A DNA stretch of 64,000 bases from Rhodococcoides kroppenstedtii (GTDB taxonomy: Bacteria; Actinomycetota; Actinomycetes; Mycobacteriales; Mycobacteriaceae), in contig NZ_FOJN01000010.1 of assembly GCF_900111805.1 (NCBI RefSeq), positions 104,968 to 168,967 on the forward strand, read 5' to 3'. The notes under the pieces were generated by a model, which saw only the letters and a list, made by a program, of their open reading frames with translations, had not been told where the DNA came from and did no database searches. This document shows positions 36,353 to 48,320 of the stretch, piece after piece (the stretch's first letter is position 1; the number at the start of each line of letters is the position of its first letter). A program made the position numbers and the translations under genes.

Positions 36353-39300
36353 TCACCGTGGCATTTTCGAGATGGTGATCTGGAACCGCGCGTTCGGATC
36401 TGCGGCCAACAGCTCTCGCACCCGTTTTTCGAGAACGGAATAACCGACCATTCTGTCGACCAGGAACACGTGATCGGGCTCGATCGGCGGATCCACGGGC
36501 GGCTCCGGGGGATTGATAGGCGGCCCCGGTGGGCCCGAGGTCACGCCCTCTTCCAACCAGGAGTCGCGATCGCGCGCACACGTTTCCAGCGCAGCCGACA
36601 ACGGGCGGACGAGCTCGTGCGCAGCCAAGGCGGCGGCCAACGCGTCGACGATCATTCCCGCGCGTCGGCCACGGTCGTCGTTGGCGGTACGTGCGTTCTT
36701 CAGCACGGTCAGCTTGTCGAGGGAGAACGATGCGAGTGCGGTCGACACGCTCGTCGTAGTCGCCAAAGACTTCCCTGCCTCGACGTCCGTCCCCGTGAAC
36801 GTGGTCTCGGCCACTGCCTTGACGAGCGCAAGAGAGTCGAGATGCGGAATGCGGATGTCGAGTAGGTCGACCAACTCCACAGCCAGAGTGAGCCTGTCCT
36901 CCGACTCCGGAAGCGCCACAGCTGTGTACGCGGCGCGTAGTGCATCGACCAGACGTGATCGGTCGGATCTGCCGGACGCCGCGACGTCCTGAACCTCACG
37001 TGCGAAGACAGCGACATTGGTCGCGGTGAGGTAATCGTTGACCGGCCGGCCCACGAGTGTGTTCCACCGACGACACGCCGCACCCCACATGCGAGGGTCG
37101 GGGAGCGGTTCGAGCCGCGCCACGGTTCCTCGCCGGAAGTCTCCGACAGCGGGTTCGTCGATCGGGGACCCGTGGAGAAACCATGAGCGTTTGCTCTGCG
37201 CTGCCCATGCTCCGGCAATGAGGTCGACCATGTCGTCGGTCAAACCGCGCCGGCTGCCCTTCGGAGCGATGGCGGTGCGGAGCACCTCGATCGGTACGTC
37301 GTCGCCTTGATCGATCGAGACTCGCGACAGTTCCTGCGTGATGCGGCTACGCCACGATGCGAAATGTTCCGGGCCGAACAGCAGGTGCGTTTCACTGGTG
37401 CGTGCCAGCTCTATCGGCTCGACGATGCGTCGCGCCGTATCGCGTTCCGCCCGATCGAGTGGGAGACGCCCATCGGCCTGAGATTGTGCCTCGCGCAGAC
37501 GCTTGAGTACCAGGTTCAGTTCGGTACGCGTGATCGCTCTGTCCGCCGGCGTGAAGTCCGGATGATCGGGGTAAAGGGCGTCGAAGGCATCCCGGAGCAG
37601 GCGGTTGGCGGCTTCCGCCAACGTGTTCCCGATGGGTGGTTGCACCGCGAACCCAGCATGCAGCGACCGTAGGGGAGGCTGTCCCTCGGGGAAAGTTGCT
37701 CCGGCCGCCACGCCGTAGGCGATCTGAACGGCTGTACCGAGCTGGCCGCGTACCTGTGCTTGCTGCTGTTGCAGGATCGACCGTGCTGCGGCTCGGTCGG
37801 CCTCGGACAGCTCGTTGGCGTAGCTGGCCCACCGGTCGCCGGCGAGTACGTAGTTGAGAATGACCAGTCGTCCGAGTTGTCGGGTGACCTTCTCGGGGAA
37901 GAAGCTGGGCAGCCACACCACGGTGAAACGGTTCTGACTAGTCCTGGTCAGTTGATCGACACGGTCGTGGTCCTCGGCGGTCGTGTGTCCGGCGTCGTCG
38001 AACGGCAGATCCACGACCAGCCGCAGCGCACCGTCCACCGAGGGACGGAAGGACTCGTCCGGCAGATACCCGTGGTCGCGAACATTGCCGAACACGATCT
38101 CGACCTGTCGCCGCGTCGCTCTCCACGTCACGCTACGCAGGAGCGCGTTGTCAACGGTCTGTTGTGCATCCGACACACCGAGCTGTTCGGCGAGGATTTC
38201 GCGCATGAGTTCCCGTCGACGACCGTCCGTGTCCTCGGCCTGCGCGCGCGAGACGATCCGCTCGTAGTCAACCGATTCGAGAGTGACGGAGATGATCGGG
38301 TTGGGATCATTGGTGACGGAAAGCTCGGGGATGTCCGCGGCCCACTGCTTGACTTTGCTGGTGATCTGACCGATCTGATCACCCGGAATCAAGCTGACGA
38401 CGCTTCCGTGGTTCAGCGAGGCGAGCCGTGAGGCGTCGATTTGCTTCAGCGCGGGAACATTGGGGGCGACGGCCGACATCAGCAGCGTCTTCGCCACGCG
38501 GATATCTGCTCGTAGGCCTGCCGGGACGTCTCGGTCCGCCACCGTGTCGGCGACGCCGGCGTTGCGGAACAGCAGCGGCCGCAGTTTCTCGGTCCAGAGC
38601 GTTCGTGCGGTCTTGAAGGTTCGCGCCGCGGCATCATTGATCGGCGTCGCGTTCGCGCTGTCGATGATGTAGTCGAAGGCATCACCGACCGGAATGACGT
38701 TGTCGATGGTGAGCTCGTCGGCCTTGTCGGAAAGTATCTGCTGCATGACCTTCAAGGCGGTGCGTTCGCGCTGCATCTGACCCGACAACGATCGAAGGGT
38801 GTCGAGCAGCGCGGGGGAGAACGGGTAGGTCAGCTTGAATGCATCCGAGTCGGATCCCCGATGCTGGTCGTCGGTGTTGACGCCGTCGAGCAGCACATCC
38901 CAGACTCGGGGGCTTCGATCCAGGCGAGCGAATGCAGTCGCGAGATCCGCTGAGGCGGCGGCGCTGCGTGGTTGCAGAAGGCGCCGGTTGGCGATGTAGG
39001 GAAGGTTCTCGTCGCCCAGGACGACGGTGCCGAAGCGCCCGGCCTGGTGCGCGAAAGCCTGCTCCAAAGCCTGTTGGGTGGCGCCGGACTCCGCTCCAGT
39101 GGAGAGCCAGCGGCTCAGGTCGTGCTGTCTGGCGAGGAAAGAAGCAATCGGTACGGCCAGGCGTCCTCGACTCGTCTCCACCAGCTTGGTGATCTTCTGA
39201 ACCTCGCCGTTGAACCGTTCCCGAGCGCTCACCATGAACGTGAGCCACAGAACCAGCTCGTCGAGCATCAGCACCACGGCGTCATACCCGAGGGATTTGG

Positions 39301-40093
39301 CGTGATCGGCGATGACCGCCAGGCCGTCTTCGAGGGGAAGCCAGTCGGTATTGCGCGAGTAGCTCGTGAAGTATGTGGCGATGAGTGCTTGCTGCAGCTT
39401 GGATCTGGACGCCAGGTCCGCGTTCGGAGCTGTAGCGGCTGCGTATGTCTCGGCGTTCCACGTGCCTGTTCCCTGTCCGAGCGCGCCCCAGTTAACGGTG
39501 CTGCCGGTGTTGGGCGCGGCGGCGCTGAGAGTGGCGAAGAAGGCGTCATCACCCACTTCTCGACGCCTGTTGTCCGCGTCGGCGAACAGTCCTCCTGCAG
39601 AGTGCAGAACAGGAGGAAGGGTGTTCGGATGGAGCATGGCCATTTGTCGTAGGTACTGGTCGAAGAGTGCTGACTCGATGGTGTCCGCGTCGAGGAAGTG
39701 AAATGTGAGTCTAAGTATTTTCGCGTTCTCCAGTGCGGAGTGCTTCGCGATCAGCGGTTGGAGTTCGGGAACTGCGAGTGCATCGGGGGATCGTCCCAGC
39801 ACGGCATGCAGGACGGCCATGAAGTGCGACTTACCGGAACCGAAGGAGCCTTCCAGGAAAGCGGCTTTGTTCTCGCGGGTCCGTAACGCTTCGTCGACGA
39901 CGGACAGTGCGCTGTCGAAGGCGTCGACGAGTGCCGGTGTGACGACGTAACTGTCGATGGTGGCGGCGACGCGGGCCGACTCGACCGAATCGGACAGTCG
40001 TAGAACATAATCGTCCGTGCCGCGCGACTCCGGGATGGCGAAGGTGTCGCGGATTGTGCGAGCCGATGTGTGTGAGGGTCCGGACAGGGTCAC
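36353..40093 (-). CDS. pglY: PglY, large AAA+ ATPase of type 2 BREX
   Basis: 1,246 residues from GTG 40093, which overlaps the pglX stop (GTGA). Walker [18 protein letters not shown] at ~80-96 (GSFGSGKS 82-89) and Walker [14 protein letters not shown]. The size and P-loop fit the PglY/BrxC family, the ATPase that builds the main complex with PglZ and PglX. The C-terminal Pro-rich stretch ([19 protein letters not shown]) is a linker before a short final domain. The frame runs upstream to 40264 without support; homology starts near GTG 40093. Confidence 0.95.
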   Translation of the reverse strand: MTLSGPSHTSARTIRDTFAIPESRGTDDYVLRLSDSVESARVAATIDSYVVTPALVDAFDSALSVVDEALRTRENKAAFLEGSFGSGKSHFMAVLHAVLGRSPDALAVPELQPLIAKHSALENAKILRLTFHFLDADTIESALFDQYLRQMAMLHPNTLPPVLHSAGGLFADADNRRREVGDDAFFATLSAAAPNTGSTVNWGALGQGTGTWNAETYAAATAPNADLASRSKLQQALIATYFTSYSRNTDWLPLEDGLAVIADHAKSLGYDAVVLMLDELVLWLTFMVSARERFNGEVQKITKLVETSRGRLAVPIASFLARQHDLSRWLSTGAESGATQQALEQAFAHQAGRFGTVVLGDENLPYIANRRLLQPRSAAASADLATAFARLDRSPRVWDVLLDGVNTDDQHRGSDSDAFKLTYPFSPALLDTLRSLSGQMQRERTALKVMQQILSDKADELTIDNVIPVGDAFDYIIDSANATPINDAAARTFKTARTLWTEKLRPLLFRNAGVADTVADRDVPAGLRADIRVAKTLLMSAVAPNVPALKQIDASRLASLNHGSVVSLIPGDQIGQITSKVKQWAADIPELSVTNDPNPIISVTLESVDYERIVSRAQAEDTDGRRRELMREILAEQLGVSDAQQTVDNALLRSVTWRATRRQVEIVFGNVRDHGYLPDESFRPSVDGALRLVVDLPFDDAGHTTAEDHDRVDQLTRTSQNRFTVVWLPSFFPEKVTRQLGRLVILNYVLAGDRWASYANELSEADRAAARSILQQQQAQVRGQLGTAVQIAYGVAAGATFPEGQPPLRSLHAGFAVQPPIGNTLAEAANRLLRDAFDALYPDHPDFTPADRAITRTELNLVLKRLREAQSQADGRLPLDRAERDTARRIVEPIELARTSETHLLFGPEHFASWRSRITQELSRVSIDQGDDVPIEVLRTAIAPKGSRRGLTDDMVDLIAGAWAAQSKRSWFLHGSPIDEPAVGDFRRGTVARLEPLPDPRMWGAACRRWNTLVGRPVNDYLTATNVAVFAREVQDVAASGRSDRSRLVDALRAAYTAVALPESEDRLTLAVELVDLLDIRIPHLDSLALVKAVAETTFTGTDVEAGKSLATTTSVSTALASFSLDKLTVLKNARTANDDRGRRAGMIVDALAAALAAHELVRPLSAALETCARDRDSWLEEGVTSGPPGPPINPPEPPVDPPIEPDHVFLVDRMVGYSVLEKRVRELLAADPNARFQITISKMPR

Positions 40094-43000
40094 TGCGGGG
40101 CTACCTTTCGTGGTGCAGCTGAGCGGCCGCGGGTCGTGGAGGCTGGCCGCCAGCGCTTCAGGTCGTCGACAGCAGTGTCCACGGCGGCCGACTTCTCGTG
40201 AAGCTGCGCTGTGAGGTAGTCGGCAAGGTCGAGGCTGAAGGTCGGATCGACACCCGAGTGCCATTGACGTACCCAGGGAAGGAGCTCGGCGATCCCGGCT
40301 ACGAGAGGAGTCAGACGTTCGAGGTCGACACCCTCGGCTTCACGTTGCGCGTAGATCGCGGCCAGTGCGATGCCCTGTTGCGCGTGGTCCCACCCCGCCC
40401 AGCCGAGCAGGGGTGTCGGATCGGTTTCACGACCGGCGTTCGGGTACAGGATGAAGCGTTCCTTGGGTACATCCAGCTTGCCCCGGTGGGACCAGTAGGA
40501 CTGTTTGGCGAAGTCCGCACCCGTGTACTTGGGGGGCACCGGTATATCGGTGGCAACGACGAGTCCGGCGTCCTCCTGCCGCTGGAGGTCCCAAACCCGT
40601 TCCCATTCGGCACGTTTCCGCAACCCGGACTCCTTGTATCGCAGGGCTGCGAGGTAAGGGACGGATTGATCGGAAAGCAACGTCACCAAGGTGGCGGTGA
40701 CGGGCGCATCCTTCCGACCGGCCCAGAGATCGAGTGCCTCGATGAACTCCGAATTTGTCTCGACGTGGCCGGCAAGCTCACCGACCGAGCGGGGCGCGGG
40801 TGTCCCCTGCGCGCCGAACCACAGCGATCGGTCCTCGAGCTTGTCCAGCAGCCAGTTCTTCAACGCTTCCTGGAGCTTCGTATCCCACGAGTCGCCAGCC
40901 CATCGTCGCTTGTACTCGGGCCTCTCGAGCAGGCGAACGAACTTGTTCGATTCGATCGCCTCGATGCGCTTTTCGACAAGTTGTTTGTATGCGTCCGGCC
41001 AATGTGAGGGGATGTCGGTGATAGGTGTCGAGCCGTGTCGCGAGAACCATGCGGTCTCGACGTCGCCCGCAGCAACCCTACGCGCGAGAACTATCTCGAA
41101 TGCACGTTGTCCAGTGCGGATCTCCGGTGAGGTGCCTGCCGGCACGGTGAGATCGGCATCGATGAGCCCATAGTTGAGGTACATCTCCCAATCGAGCTCC
41201 TCTTGCTCGGCAATCATCAATGCGCGCAAGCGTGTGTGCTCGGTATGAGCGGACTCGATGACGGGCTTGGTTGCGCCATTCTCGAGAGCCGCGGCGGGCT
41301 CATGTTCCGCAACTCGCCGAGCAAGTTTGTCGATCGTCGCGCTGCGATTTAGCGGTAAGCGCTGAGGTAGCGGGAAGTCTTTAAGAGTGGTTCCGGTGAA
41401 CTCGAAAAATCTCTCCCACTCCTCCGAAGCAATTCCCCCGCCAATGCCGCCATTACCTTTGTCGTGGCTGTTCTGCTTCAGCCAGAAGCAGGCCGTTGAG
41501 CTGTTCAGCGTGCCGAGAAGTCGGAGGTGGTCGTCTTCCGTCGCGTCCTTCGGCAACTTGATCACCGGCGCGGACTGCTTGAACACCTTTCCGCCGCGAT
41601 CCAGCACGAAGTGGTTGTGAGTGGCCACGAAGGCGAAAGCTATTCCCAGCGGGACGCTGAATCGTTCAGGATGCCATCGGCTCCATTCGAACCATGTGAG
41701 TCCTATCTCCGCGTGGGTGCCACCTGGCTCGCGACGCGCGGAAAGTAGCGTTCGATTTCGCCATAAAGCCCTGTGGAGGTACGGGTCTGCAATGGTGGGC
41801 TTTAATGATTGATCGTAGGGAAATATTGAACTCACCTCGACGGTGCAGGTCCAGTCGCGGAGGGCGTTTCCAGTCACCAGTTCGACCGTGTGCCTATCTC
41901 CGATAGAAATGCGTTGCCAGCAACCGGCCCTTCCGAAGTAGCCTTCATCTGCTCCGGTATGACATGTACGTCCAATTACTCTCGTGTGAGCGCCGAGTGC
42001 GGAACTACTTGCTTCTTCGATAGCGACCTGGAGCTCAGCCGCACCACCGCCTGACAACGACCACGGGTGCCTTTCAAGCAAATTTCTGGGGACGTCGACA
42101 ACCGATATCAACTGGTTCTCGAAGCCTGGTTTGTCGAGATTTTCAACGATTGCGCGCCAAACAAGACCATTTTCCGGTTCTACTGGGGCTCCGGGCTCGC
42201 CTTGAATCCCCAGAACCGCCCTGACTGTATCGGTCCGCCGACTCCTATTTCGGCCTGTCAGAATAAGCGTGGGCGTGCCGTGCCCCGGAATGTAGGCTCC
42301 GGACGTGTCGGCGATCAGATGCAGATCTCGATTGGCGAGGAAGTCCTCGATCAGTGGCACGCCGAACTGACGTTTCATGAATGAGTTCGACGTGATCTGA
42401 CCGGTCCACCCGGCCCGATCTCCACTACGGGCTAGCTTGAAGAAAAGCTCCATGAACGGAACCGTCAAGGCGTATGTGCCTTTGCAATACGAGTACAGCT
42501 CGCGGTAGCGGTCATTCAGAGCTTTGTCGCTGACAACGATATAGGGCGGGTTCCCTACGACCACGTCATACGAACCGGGAGTGAGAAACTTCCTCAGGGT
42601 AGAAGCGTCTTCTGTGCTGTAACTGAAGCCCGAGGCAATGGCATTTTTGTCCACACGCCGATCGTCGAAGTCGAAGGCGTCAGTGCCATCACGCTCCGGA
42701 CCGTGGAGTAGCGCGTCTCCTGCTGCGAGATTGAGCGTGAATTTGGGGGCATCGAGAAGTGACGCTTCTCCGCACGCCTGGAGAGCGGCGACGATCAACC
42801 TGAACTTGGCGATTGCTACGGCGAACGGGTTGATATCGACTCCGTGAACCGAAGCCAAGGCGCGATCGACTCTCGCGCGGAGTTCCATCCCCGGAGCAGC
42901 TTGGTGCCACCGTTCCACCAACCGTGCAAACGCTCCGAGAAGGAAGTGGCCACTGCCGCAGGTCGGATCGATGAGCGCGAATCCCTCGAGCGGGCGATCC

Positions 43001-43680
43001 CGGAGCGCCGGCTCCATCGTGCGGTCGAGGATGAACTCCTCTACGAACTCCGGCGTCTGCAAGAGCGCGTACTTCTTCTTCGCGAAATCCGAGAGATCTT
43101 GATAGAGATCACCCAAGAAGCGTGTGGACAACGTGGGGTCAGCGAAGCTCCAGATCAGTTCTCCGTCGTCGGACGTCCGTCTCCAAAACGCCAGAAGTGC
43201 TTGCACGGCATCAGAACTGGGGGACGCAATGTTCAGCGCAGCATGGTTGTCCACCAATGCGCGAGTGGCAGCGCAAGCACTCAGCGCTTCGAACGCGGTT
43301 TCCAACCATTCGCGGTAGGACAGCGACTGGTTTTGACGGTAGAACTCGTTCTCGGCATCCTCGGCGCGTTGACGAAGTCCGCGGTCGGGACCTGCAATCC
43401 AGACGCGGTTCTTCCCGAGCAGGAGGTTGTCTTCGCAGAAGCGCACGAACACCGAGGTCAGCAACCACCCGACCGCCGCCTGGGTGATCTGGTCCTCCGA
43501 CCAGTCCGTCCACGACGCCGCGGTTCGCTTCTCGGCGATCGCCTCAGTGTGAGTCGCACGCCATACTTCGAGCTCGTCAGGATCCGCGCTGATGCGTGCG
43601 CGAATATCGTCGACAAGCATCACCAGTTGCGGCCTCAAAGCTGCTGTCAGCTGTGCTCCGGCAGTGGTAGCCAACGCCAT
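40090..43680 (-). CDS. pglX: PglX, adenine-specific DNA methyltransferase of BREX
   Basis: 1,196 residues. Motif [19 protein letters not shown] (238-244 core) binds SAM and motif [13 protein letters not shown] (NPPY at 377-380) marks an N6-adenine methyltransferase of the gamma class. The rest forms a large target-recognition and BREX-specific region. The coding stretch for about residues 380-770 (roughly 41.4-42.6 kb) is lower in GC (about 48-57% in 60-base samples) than the flanks, so this specificity region may have been exchanged. ATG 43680 shares a base with the pglW stop (TGATG). It sets the modification and self/non-self mark. Confidence 0.95.
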   Translation of the reverse strand: MALATTAGAQLTAALRPQLVMLVDDIRARISADPDELEVWRATHTEAIAEKRTAASWTDWSEDQITQAAVGWLLTSVFVRFCEDNLLLGKNRVWIAGPDRGLRQRAEDAENEFYRQNQSLSYREWLETAFEALSACAATRALVDNHAALNIASPSSDAVQALLAFWRRTSDDGELIWSFADPTLSTRFLGDLYQDLSDFAKKKYALLQTPEFVEEFILDRTMEPALRDRPLEGFALIDPTCGSGHFLLGAFARLVERWHQAAPGMELRARVDRALASVHGVDINPFAVAIAKFRLIVAALQACGEASLLDAPKFTLNLAAGDALLHGPERDGTDAFDFDDRRVDKNAIASGFSYSTEDASTLRKFLTPGSYDVVVGNPPYIVVSDKALNDRYRELYSYCKGTYALTVPFMELFFKLARSGDRAGWTGQITSNSFMKRQFGVPLIEDFLANRDLHLIADTSGAYIPGHGTPTLILTGRNRSRRTDTVRAVLGIQGEPGAPVEPENGLVWRAIVENLDKPGFENQLISVVDVPRNLLERHPWSLSGGGAAELQVAIEEASSSALGAHTRVIGRTCHTGADEGYFGRAGCWQRISIGDRHTVELVTGNALRDWTCTVEVSSIFPYDQSLKPTIADPYLHRALWRNRTLLSARREPGGTHAEIGLTWFEWSRWHPERFSVPLGIAFAFVATHNHFVLDRGGKVFKQSAPVIKLPKDATEDDHLRLLGTLNSSTACFWLKQNSHDKGNGGIGGGIASEEWERFFEFTGTTLKDFPLPQRLPLNRSATIDKLARRVAEHEPAAALENGATKPVIESAHTEHTRLRALMIAEQEELDWEMYLNYGLIDADLTVPAGTSPEIRTGQRAFEIVLARRVAAGDVETAWFSRHGSTPITDIPSHWPDAYKQLVEKRIEAIESNKFVRLLERPEYKRRWAGDSWDTKLQEALKNWLLDKLEDRSLWFGAQGTPAPRSVGELAGHVETNSEFIEALDLWAGRKDAPVTATLVTLLSDQSVPYLAALRYKESGLRKRAEWERVWDLQRQEDAGLVVATDIPVPPKYTGADFAKQSYWSHRGKLDVPKERFILYPNAGRETDPTPLLGWAGWDHAQQGIALAAIYAQREAEGVDLERLTPLVAGIAELLPWVRQWHSGVDPTFSLDLADYLTAQLHEKSAAVDTAVDDLKRWRPASTTRGRSAAPRKVAPQ

Positions 43681-46600
43681 CAGGAGGTCTCCTCGATCGA
43701 AGCGGGTGACGTCGAAGGCGTGCGCGTCAGCAACGACGCGACATCACGACGACCGAACTGTACGAACTGCTCCGGGCTATTCAGCGCCATCGGTACGCCG
43801 TCCACCACAGAACCAGGCAACCCGCCGGATTCCGGGCGCTGAGGAATCAGGGCCCAGATCGCGTGTGTGGGCGGCGACGACAGGTCGGCCCAGGTACGCA
43901 GGACCCCCAGCTGCCCGTAGGCCGCCAAGGTCGACAGGTCCGTCAAGACGACGGGCGCCCCTGCGTCGTTCACTGCGTCGAGCAGCACAGGGATGGAGTC
44001 GGCGACGAATCCGCGCAGATTACTTCGGTCATTCGCCGCGCCGGCATCGGCCGCCAGAATGTTCGCCCACGAAATTGCAGCCTTGCGTGCCTGACCGCGT
44101 AGATGCGTCAGGAGCAGTTCGGTCACGTCGATGTGCAGGGCACCGTACAGGGAGACAAGGGCCGCCGCGACCTCGTCCGTCGATCCCAGGGGTACGCCGA
44201 GTGCACGGAAGGTGCGGTCCTGGATACTTGCGCGCAATACCGCGTCGAGGTGATCCGTACCGGGTGCTTGATGCGCGAGAACCGCGGTCCTCGTGTGTCG
44301 AGTGGGAACGTGCGATGCCAGATTCGGAGCCTGTCCGAACACGTAGCGTCGTGCGGCCTCGTCCCAGTGCAGCCCGGGCACCAGCCGGCCGACGAGTGCA
44401 TCCAAGCCGGGACGGCGGGGCACAGTGTCCGTCAGGGCAGGGAAGCGAGCGGCCAGGCGCGACTCGAGTTCGGAGCGGTCGAACGAATCCGACGTCGACA
44501 ACCCCCGGAGCAAGATTCCCAGCGAATCGTCCGGCCGCAACGTGCGCGAGTGCAGCTCGTCCCGCGCGGACAGGGCGGCAACAGCCGAGCCTGCAGTGGC
44601 AATGCGGACGAGAACGTGGCCCGGAATCTCGATATCGAAGGGCGCCACGTCGAGCACGCCGGCCGCGACCGCGCGGAGCGATGTCTCGGCATCGGGGGGA
44701 CCGACGACGTGTATCCCCTGGGACGCTGCCTCGGTTACGAGACGCTCGGCCTCAGCGGCCAGCGCGGCCGGCAGTCGCCGGGGAATCGCTGCGGTGGCAA
44801 TCATGGCCACAGAACGCGATTCCCGTCGCCGGATCATGTGCAGGGTGTGGTCGACGCCGTCATCGGATTCAACGGTAGATCCTTGCGACGCGAGCAGAAG
44901 GCGAACCAAGCCGAACCCGGCGCGCCCGGGTCGGTCGACGCCCTCGGAGGACATGTCGCGAATCAGCTCACGAGCGAGTAAGTCCGGCGTCGACGCGCCG
45001 CCGCTCGACTCAAGGACGACCGTCATGCGCCCGATGAGGTCCCGGACAGTCGTATCGAGGGCCGGATTCTTCGCCCAGATGCTGTCGAAATCGCCGAAAA
45101 TTTGTGCGACCCGTCCAGATGTGACGCCAACGAGCGAGGCCAACTCCTGATACGTGACGAAAGCGTCGTCCGGGGCCTGGGCGTGCGACCCCAGGACGAG
45201 CTCGACGACCTGGCGACGGATGGTCGCGGGCTTCGCTCCCGCAGTCTTGACGAACTCGGACATGAGATTCCGAAGCGACGTGATCGACGCGGGCGCGGAG
45301 TCGGACGCACGAGGGACGGACGGCTTCGCGGGGTTTGTCGGACGCCCGTTCGGCTTCGTATTCGCTGCAAAAACTGCGGTCCAGGCATCGCGCATGGCCG
45401 ATGACGTCTCGAATCGTGACCGTGCGTCTCGCGCCAACGCAGTCCGGAAGAAGTCCACCAATGCTTCCGCGCGGCTGCGACTGAGACCGCCGGCGGTAAA
45501 CATTTCGGGAGCCACGGTCACTTCGTCCTGCAGTGCGCCAGGATCGCTGATGCCGTCCCCGTACTGCGGAGTCGACGCGGTGGCCATCTCGAAGAGCACA
45601 ACCCCGACCGAATAGCGCTCGGCGGACGAATCGAAGGCCGTGCGCAACCCCGAGCCCAGGAACGGGTCCCGGTAAGGCGGCGTGCCAGCATCGAGCTGAT
45701 CCACGGATGCGCGCGACAGGGAGAAGTCGAACAGTGCAAGGCGCACCGTGGATCCGCGAGGCTTTCCCTCTGTGCGGGCGAGGCCGAGGTTTGCTGGCTT
45801 GATGTCGCGGTGGGTGATGCCTGCTGCATCCAGAGCGACCACCGTGTCCAGCAGTTCCTTGCCCCACCTCTCGAGCTGCGCCTCGCCCAGCGGCGTATAG
45901 CGGACAACATCTGCGAGTGTTTGGTCACCACCATGGCTCAGTAGCAGTGCCACACGGTTCTCGGCCAGGTCAAGGGGTCCCTCGAACAGGGTGACGACGC
46001 CCGGCACCGGAGGAGCGAGGGCGGCGATCGTGGACAGCACCTCGGCTTCATCCCGAAGCCGATCGACTGCGCTGTCGTCGAGGCCGATCTTCAGCACGCG
46101 AAGCGCATCGTCGTGATTGCGGTCTTGGACCAGGACTCCGCGTGCCGTCGATCCCGAGCCCAAAACCTTCACGACTTCGAATCGACCGCTGAGAAGGGCA
46201 CCTGGCGTCGGATTGAGAGGGTCTATCTCCAGTTCGACGGCGGGCAGCTGGCGGTGCCGGAACGCGTTCAGTTCGGATGCGAATTGTTGCGCGCCGAAGC
46301 TCGGCTGCCCGGACTTGGGGTCGGTTCCGACCCTCTTGGTCACCGCGGGGTGTGTCGCGCGCAGAACGAGTGCGCGCACCTGTTCGTCCACGAAGCGACC
46401 ACCCGACGCAGCAAGATCGAGGCCATTCTCTCGCCTCAACCGCTCGAGCAGCGCACCGCGATCGCGGGCGGGGGGTTGGCCTCCCGACAGAAGGAAATAC
46501 GCGAGGGCGCCGAGCGAGAAGACATCCAACGCCATGCGGTCGCCGTCGACAGCCCAGCGATCCTCGGGCGCTTGATACACGTCGTCGGAGGGTGCTGTGC

Positions 46601-47786
46601 CGGTGGCAATCGACGTACCGAGAACTGTGACCGCGCGGGTGTCGCCGCTGTGTACACGGCCGGCCCACGACCAATCCGCGAGCCGAACGCTGATCTGGCC
46701 CTTGTCCAGCTTCTCGGTGTGTATGAGAACCGTCGACGGCCCGAGGCCGCGGTGGGCGACCGAGTTGCGATGCGCGTATCCCACCGCCTCGGAGATGTCG
46801 GTCAGGATCCGCAGCTGCTGCTCGGCCGTGAGAGAACGAGTCGTCAACGCGAGATCCAGAGGCTCGTAGCCCGGCGTCTCGGGGTAAACGATGACCGTGT
46901 TGCCGTCGTCGTCCTGGACCAGGTCACGGGGTGCCACGATGCTCTCGTGTCGGAGCGCGCTCAGGAGCGAGTACTCACGTTCGAACTTTCGGTAGGCCGC
47001 GTCGCGCGCGTTTGCGGGCGTGCCGCGCCGCAGAGAGACAATCCGCGCGCGCCCGAGCTCCTGAGTGACCTTCTGCTTCGCCGGCCACTCCTGCCAGTCC
47101 TCGCCGCTCGCGATCGGCGTGCCAGTGATGGTCCACGAACCGGCGTCCCTCTCCGTTCGCCTGGAAATACCCAGGTTCTTCAGGGCCAGCGCGATGATGA
47201 CGCTGAGATCTTCGTCGACTCGCCTGCTGTCGGTCGGAGGTTCGAGGAGACGGTTCGAAAGTCCAGGCAGCCCGGTTTTCTGCTCGGAGCCATCGGGTCC
47301 GAACAGGCTTGACTTGGCCAGGTCGGAGAGATCGGTGGTGAACGGAGACCCGTGCAGAAAGACCGACTCCTGAACGAACGGTAGGGCGCGCCGTACCTTC
47401 TCGGGATCGAGACCGTTCTCCACAGCGACCTTGCGTGCTTCTTCTTCGATGCGCGTCGCCAGTCGCTGGGCTTTACGCCGAGTGATGAGCAACGGCGACC
47501 GTTGTGTGTGCGTCCTACCGCCTGGGGTTGTGCGGACCCAGCTGTTCTCGTTGCCCTGAAGAACTCCGGTGTAGCTCTTGAGTTCCACCAGGTGCAACCG
47601 ACGTCTGCCGAGCACCAGAGCATCGATTTCGTGCCACTGGCCGTGGTTGTCCATGAACTCGAAGTTGGTCCACGCTCGGTACGGAGACGAGTTCGGAAGC
47701 AAGGTCCTGATGAGCTCCAGACCTGCGGTTTCGTGCGCGAACGCCGACTTGGATACCTCGACCCACCGATCGTTCACGTACGCCAC
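43680..47786 (-). CDS. pglW: PglW, NERD-double kinase protein of type 2 BREX
   Basis: 1,368 residues from GTG 47786 (GAGGCG just before it). Residues ~15-130 are a NERD domain (EIDALVLGRRRLHLVELKSY). Two kinase-like domains follow. The first (~250-510) is a pseudokinase: HRGLGPSTV (345-353) and LADWSWA replace the catalytic HRD and DFG. The second (~535-800) looks active: GSGSTARG loop 543-550, VLKIG Lys, HRDIKPANLG (659-668), LFDFSLSR with D-F-S. The C-terminal ~500 residues contain further HTH and helical parts. In the classic Pgl system PglW is a Ser/Thr kinase, needed for phage growth limitation. The first gene of the operon. Confidence 0.95.
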   Translation of the reverse strand: MAYVNDRWVEVSKSAFAHETAGLELIRTLLPNSSPYRAWTNFEFMDNHGQWHEIDALVLGRRRLHLVELKSYTGVLQGNENSWVRTTPGGRTHTQRSPLLITRRKAQRLATRIEEEARKVAVENGLDPEKVRRALPFVQESVFLHGSPFTTDLSDLAKSSLFGPDGSEQKTGLPGLSNRLLEPPTDSRRVDEDLSVIIALALKNLGISRRTERDAGSWTITGTPIASGEDWQEWPAKQKVTQELGRARIVSLRRGTPANARDAAYRKFEREYSLLSALRHESIVAPRDLVQDDDGNTVIVYPETPGYEPLDLALTTRSLTAEQQLRILTDISEAVGYAHRNSVAHRGLGPSTVLIHTEKLDKGQISVRLADWSWAGRVHSGDTRAVTVLGTSIATGTAPSDDVYQAPEDRWAVDGDRMALDVFSLGALAYFLLSGGQPPARDRGALLERLRRENGLDLAASGGRFVDEQVRALVLRATHPAVTKRVGTDPKSGQPSFGAQQFASELNAFRHRQLPAVELEIDPLNPTPGALLSGRFEVVKVLGSGSTARGVLVQDRNHDDALRVLKIGLDDSAVDRLRDEAEVLSTIAALAPPVPGVVTLFEGPLDLAENRVALLLSHGGDQTLADVVRYTPLGEAQLERWGKELLDTVVALDAAGITHRDIKPANLGLARTEGKPRGSTVRLALFDFSLSRASVDQLDAGTPPYRDPFLGSGLRTAFDSSAERYSVGVVLFEMATASTPQYGDGISDPGALQDEVTVAPEMFTAGGLSRSRAEALVDFFRTALARDARSRFETSSAMRDAWTAVFAANTKPNGRPTNPAKPSVPRASDSAPASITSLRNLMSEFVKTAGAKPATIRRQVVELVLGSHAQAPDDAFVTYQELASLVGVTSGRVAQIFGDFDSIWAKNPALDTTVRDLIGRMTVVLESSGGASTPDLLARELIRDMSSEGVDRPGRAGFGLVRLLLASQGSTVESDDGVDHTLHMIRRRESRSVAMIATAAIPRRLPAALAAEAERLVTEAASQGIHVVGPPDAETSLRAVAAGVLDVAPFDIEIPGHVLVRIATAGSAVAALSARDELHSRTLRPDDSLGILLRGLSTSDSFDRSELESRLAARFPALTDTVPRRPGLDALVGRLVPGLHWDEAARRYVFGQAPNLASHVPTRHTRTAVLAHQAPGTDHLDAVLRASIQDRTFRALGVPLGSTDEVAAALVSLYGALHIDVTELLLTHLRGQARKAAISWANILAADAGAANDRSNLRGFVADSIPVLLDAVNDAGAPVVLTDLSTLAAYGQLGVLRTWADLSSPPTHAIWALIPQRPESGGLPGSVVDGVPMALNSPEQFVQFGRRDVASLLTRTPSTSPASIEETS

Positions 47787-47982
47787 GCCACCGCCTCGAA
47801 CTCTAGGAACCGGCTTCTACGGGGTAGTCACCGGATGCTGTGCGACCCTATCAACACCGGATTGGCTTCGCCGGTACTCCCGAGATGCTGGCACTTCCTG
47901 CTGAGGGGCGGCGTTGACAATCGGCGTCGGCTCAGCGGCCCACCAGCGGGGTTCGGGTTACACGAGCGACCTGGAGGGGTCT

Positions 47983-48320
47983 GTGCTGATCGACATCACG
48001 ACTGTATGCGGCATTCTGGTGGCGGTCTTCGCCCTTCTGGTCCAAATCGGTCAACGTCGTTTCGAACTCGCCCAGCAGTACTCGGAAGGTTCTGGGCGAT
48101 CGACGACGACATCGTGGCGGCAGGAACCGATGATGAGCGAGCACTGCACTGTCTCAGGTACGCGCGGTTGTGTTAGGACGAAATGGAGGTCGTTGCCCTG
48201 GGATGGATCGATCGACGCACTTGGTCGGTGTGGCACCAGGGGATCACCAGCGCTGCGGGCCGGGAGCGAATCAGGTGAGACTGTGAGTTCTTCGAAGTAC
48301 TAAGGGAATGCTTTGCGCAG
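47983..48320 (+). pseudogene. Remnant of a small membrane protein gene
   Basis: A GTG at 47983 with a GGAGGGG ribosome site starts a frame with one membrane segment (VLIDITTVCGILVAVFALLV, then GQRRFELAQQYS). At about 48090 the meaning shifts to another frame (RFWAIDDDIVAAGTDDERAL; HCLRYARLC), which is stopped by TAG at 48174, where a Glu codon is expected, yet continues in the same frame (DEMEVVALGWIDRRTWSVWH) until TGA at 48276. That is one frameshift and two in-frame stops. The family is the small actinobacterial membrane proteins with a C-terminal RYLxLCE...GWI...VW pattern. It is decayed DNA upstream of pglW. Confidence 0.72.

Noticed and set aside
36353..40264. PglY start at 40264
   Set aside because: The extra 57 residues are inside pglX and unlike PglY; GTG 40093 overlaps the pglX stop as in the other operon junctions.
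43680..47786. Type 1 BREX assignment
   Set aside because: No brxA, brxB, brxL; PglW kinase, BrxD and BrxHI define type 2.
47914..48303. 129-residue intact gene
   Set aside because: Its C-terminal half loses meaning at about 48090, while the adjacent frame continues the protein family; better read as a pseudogene.
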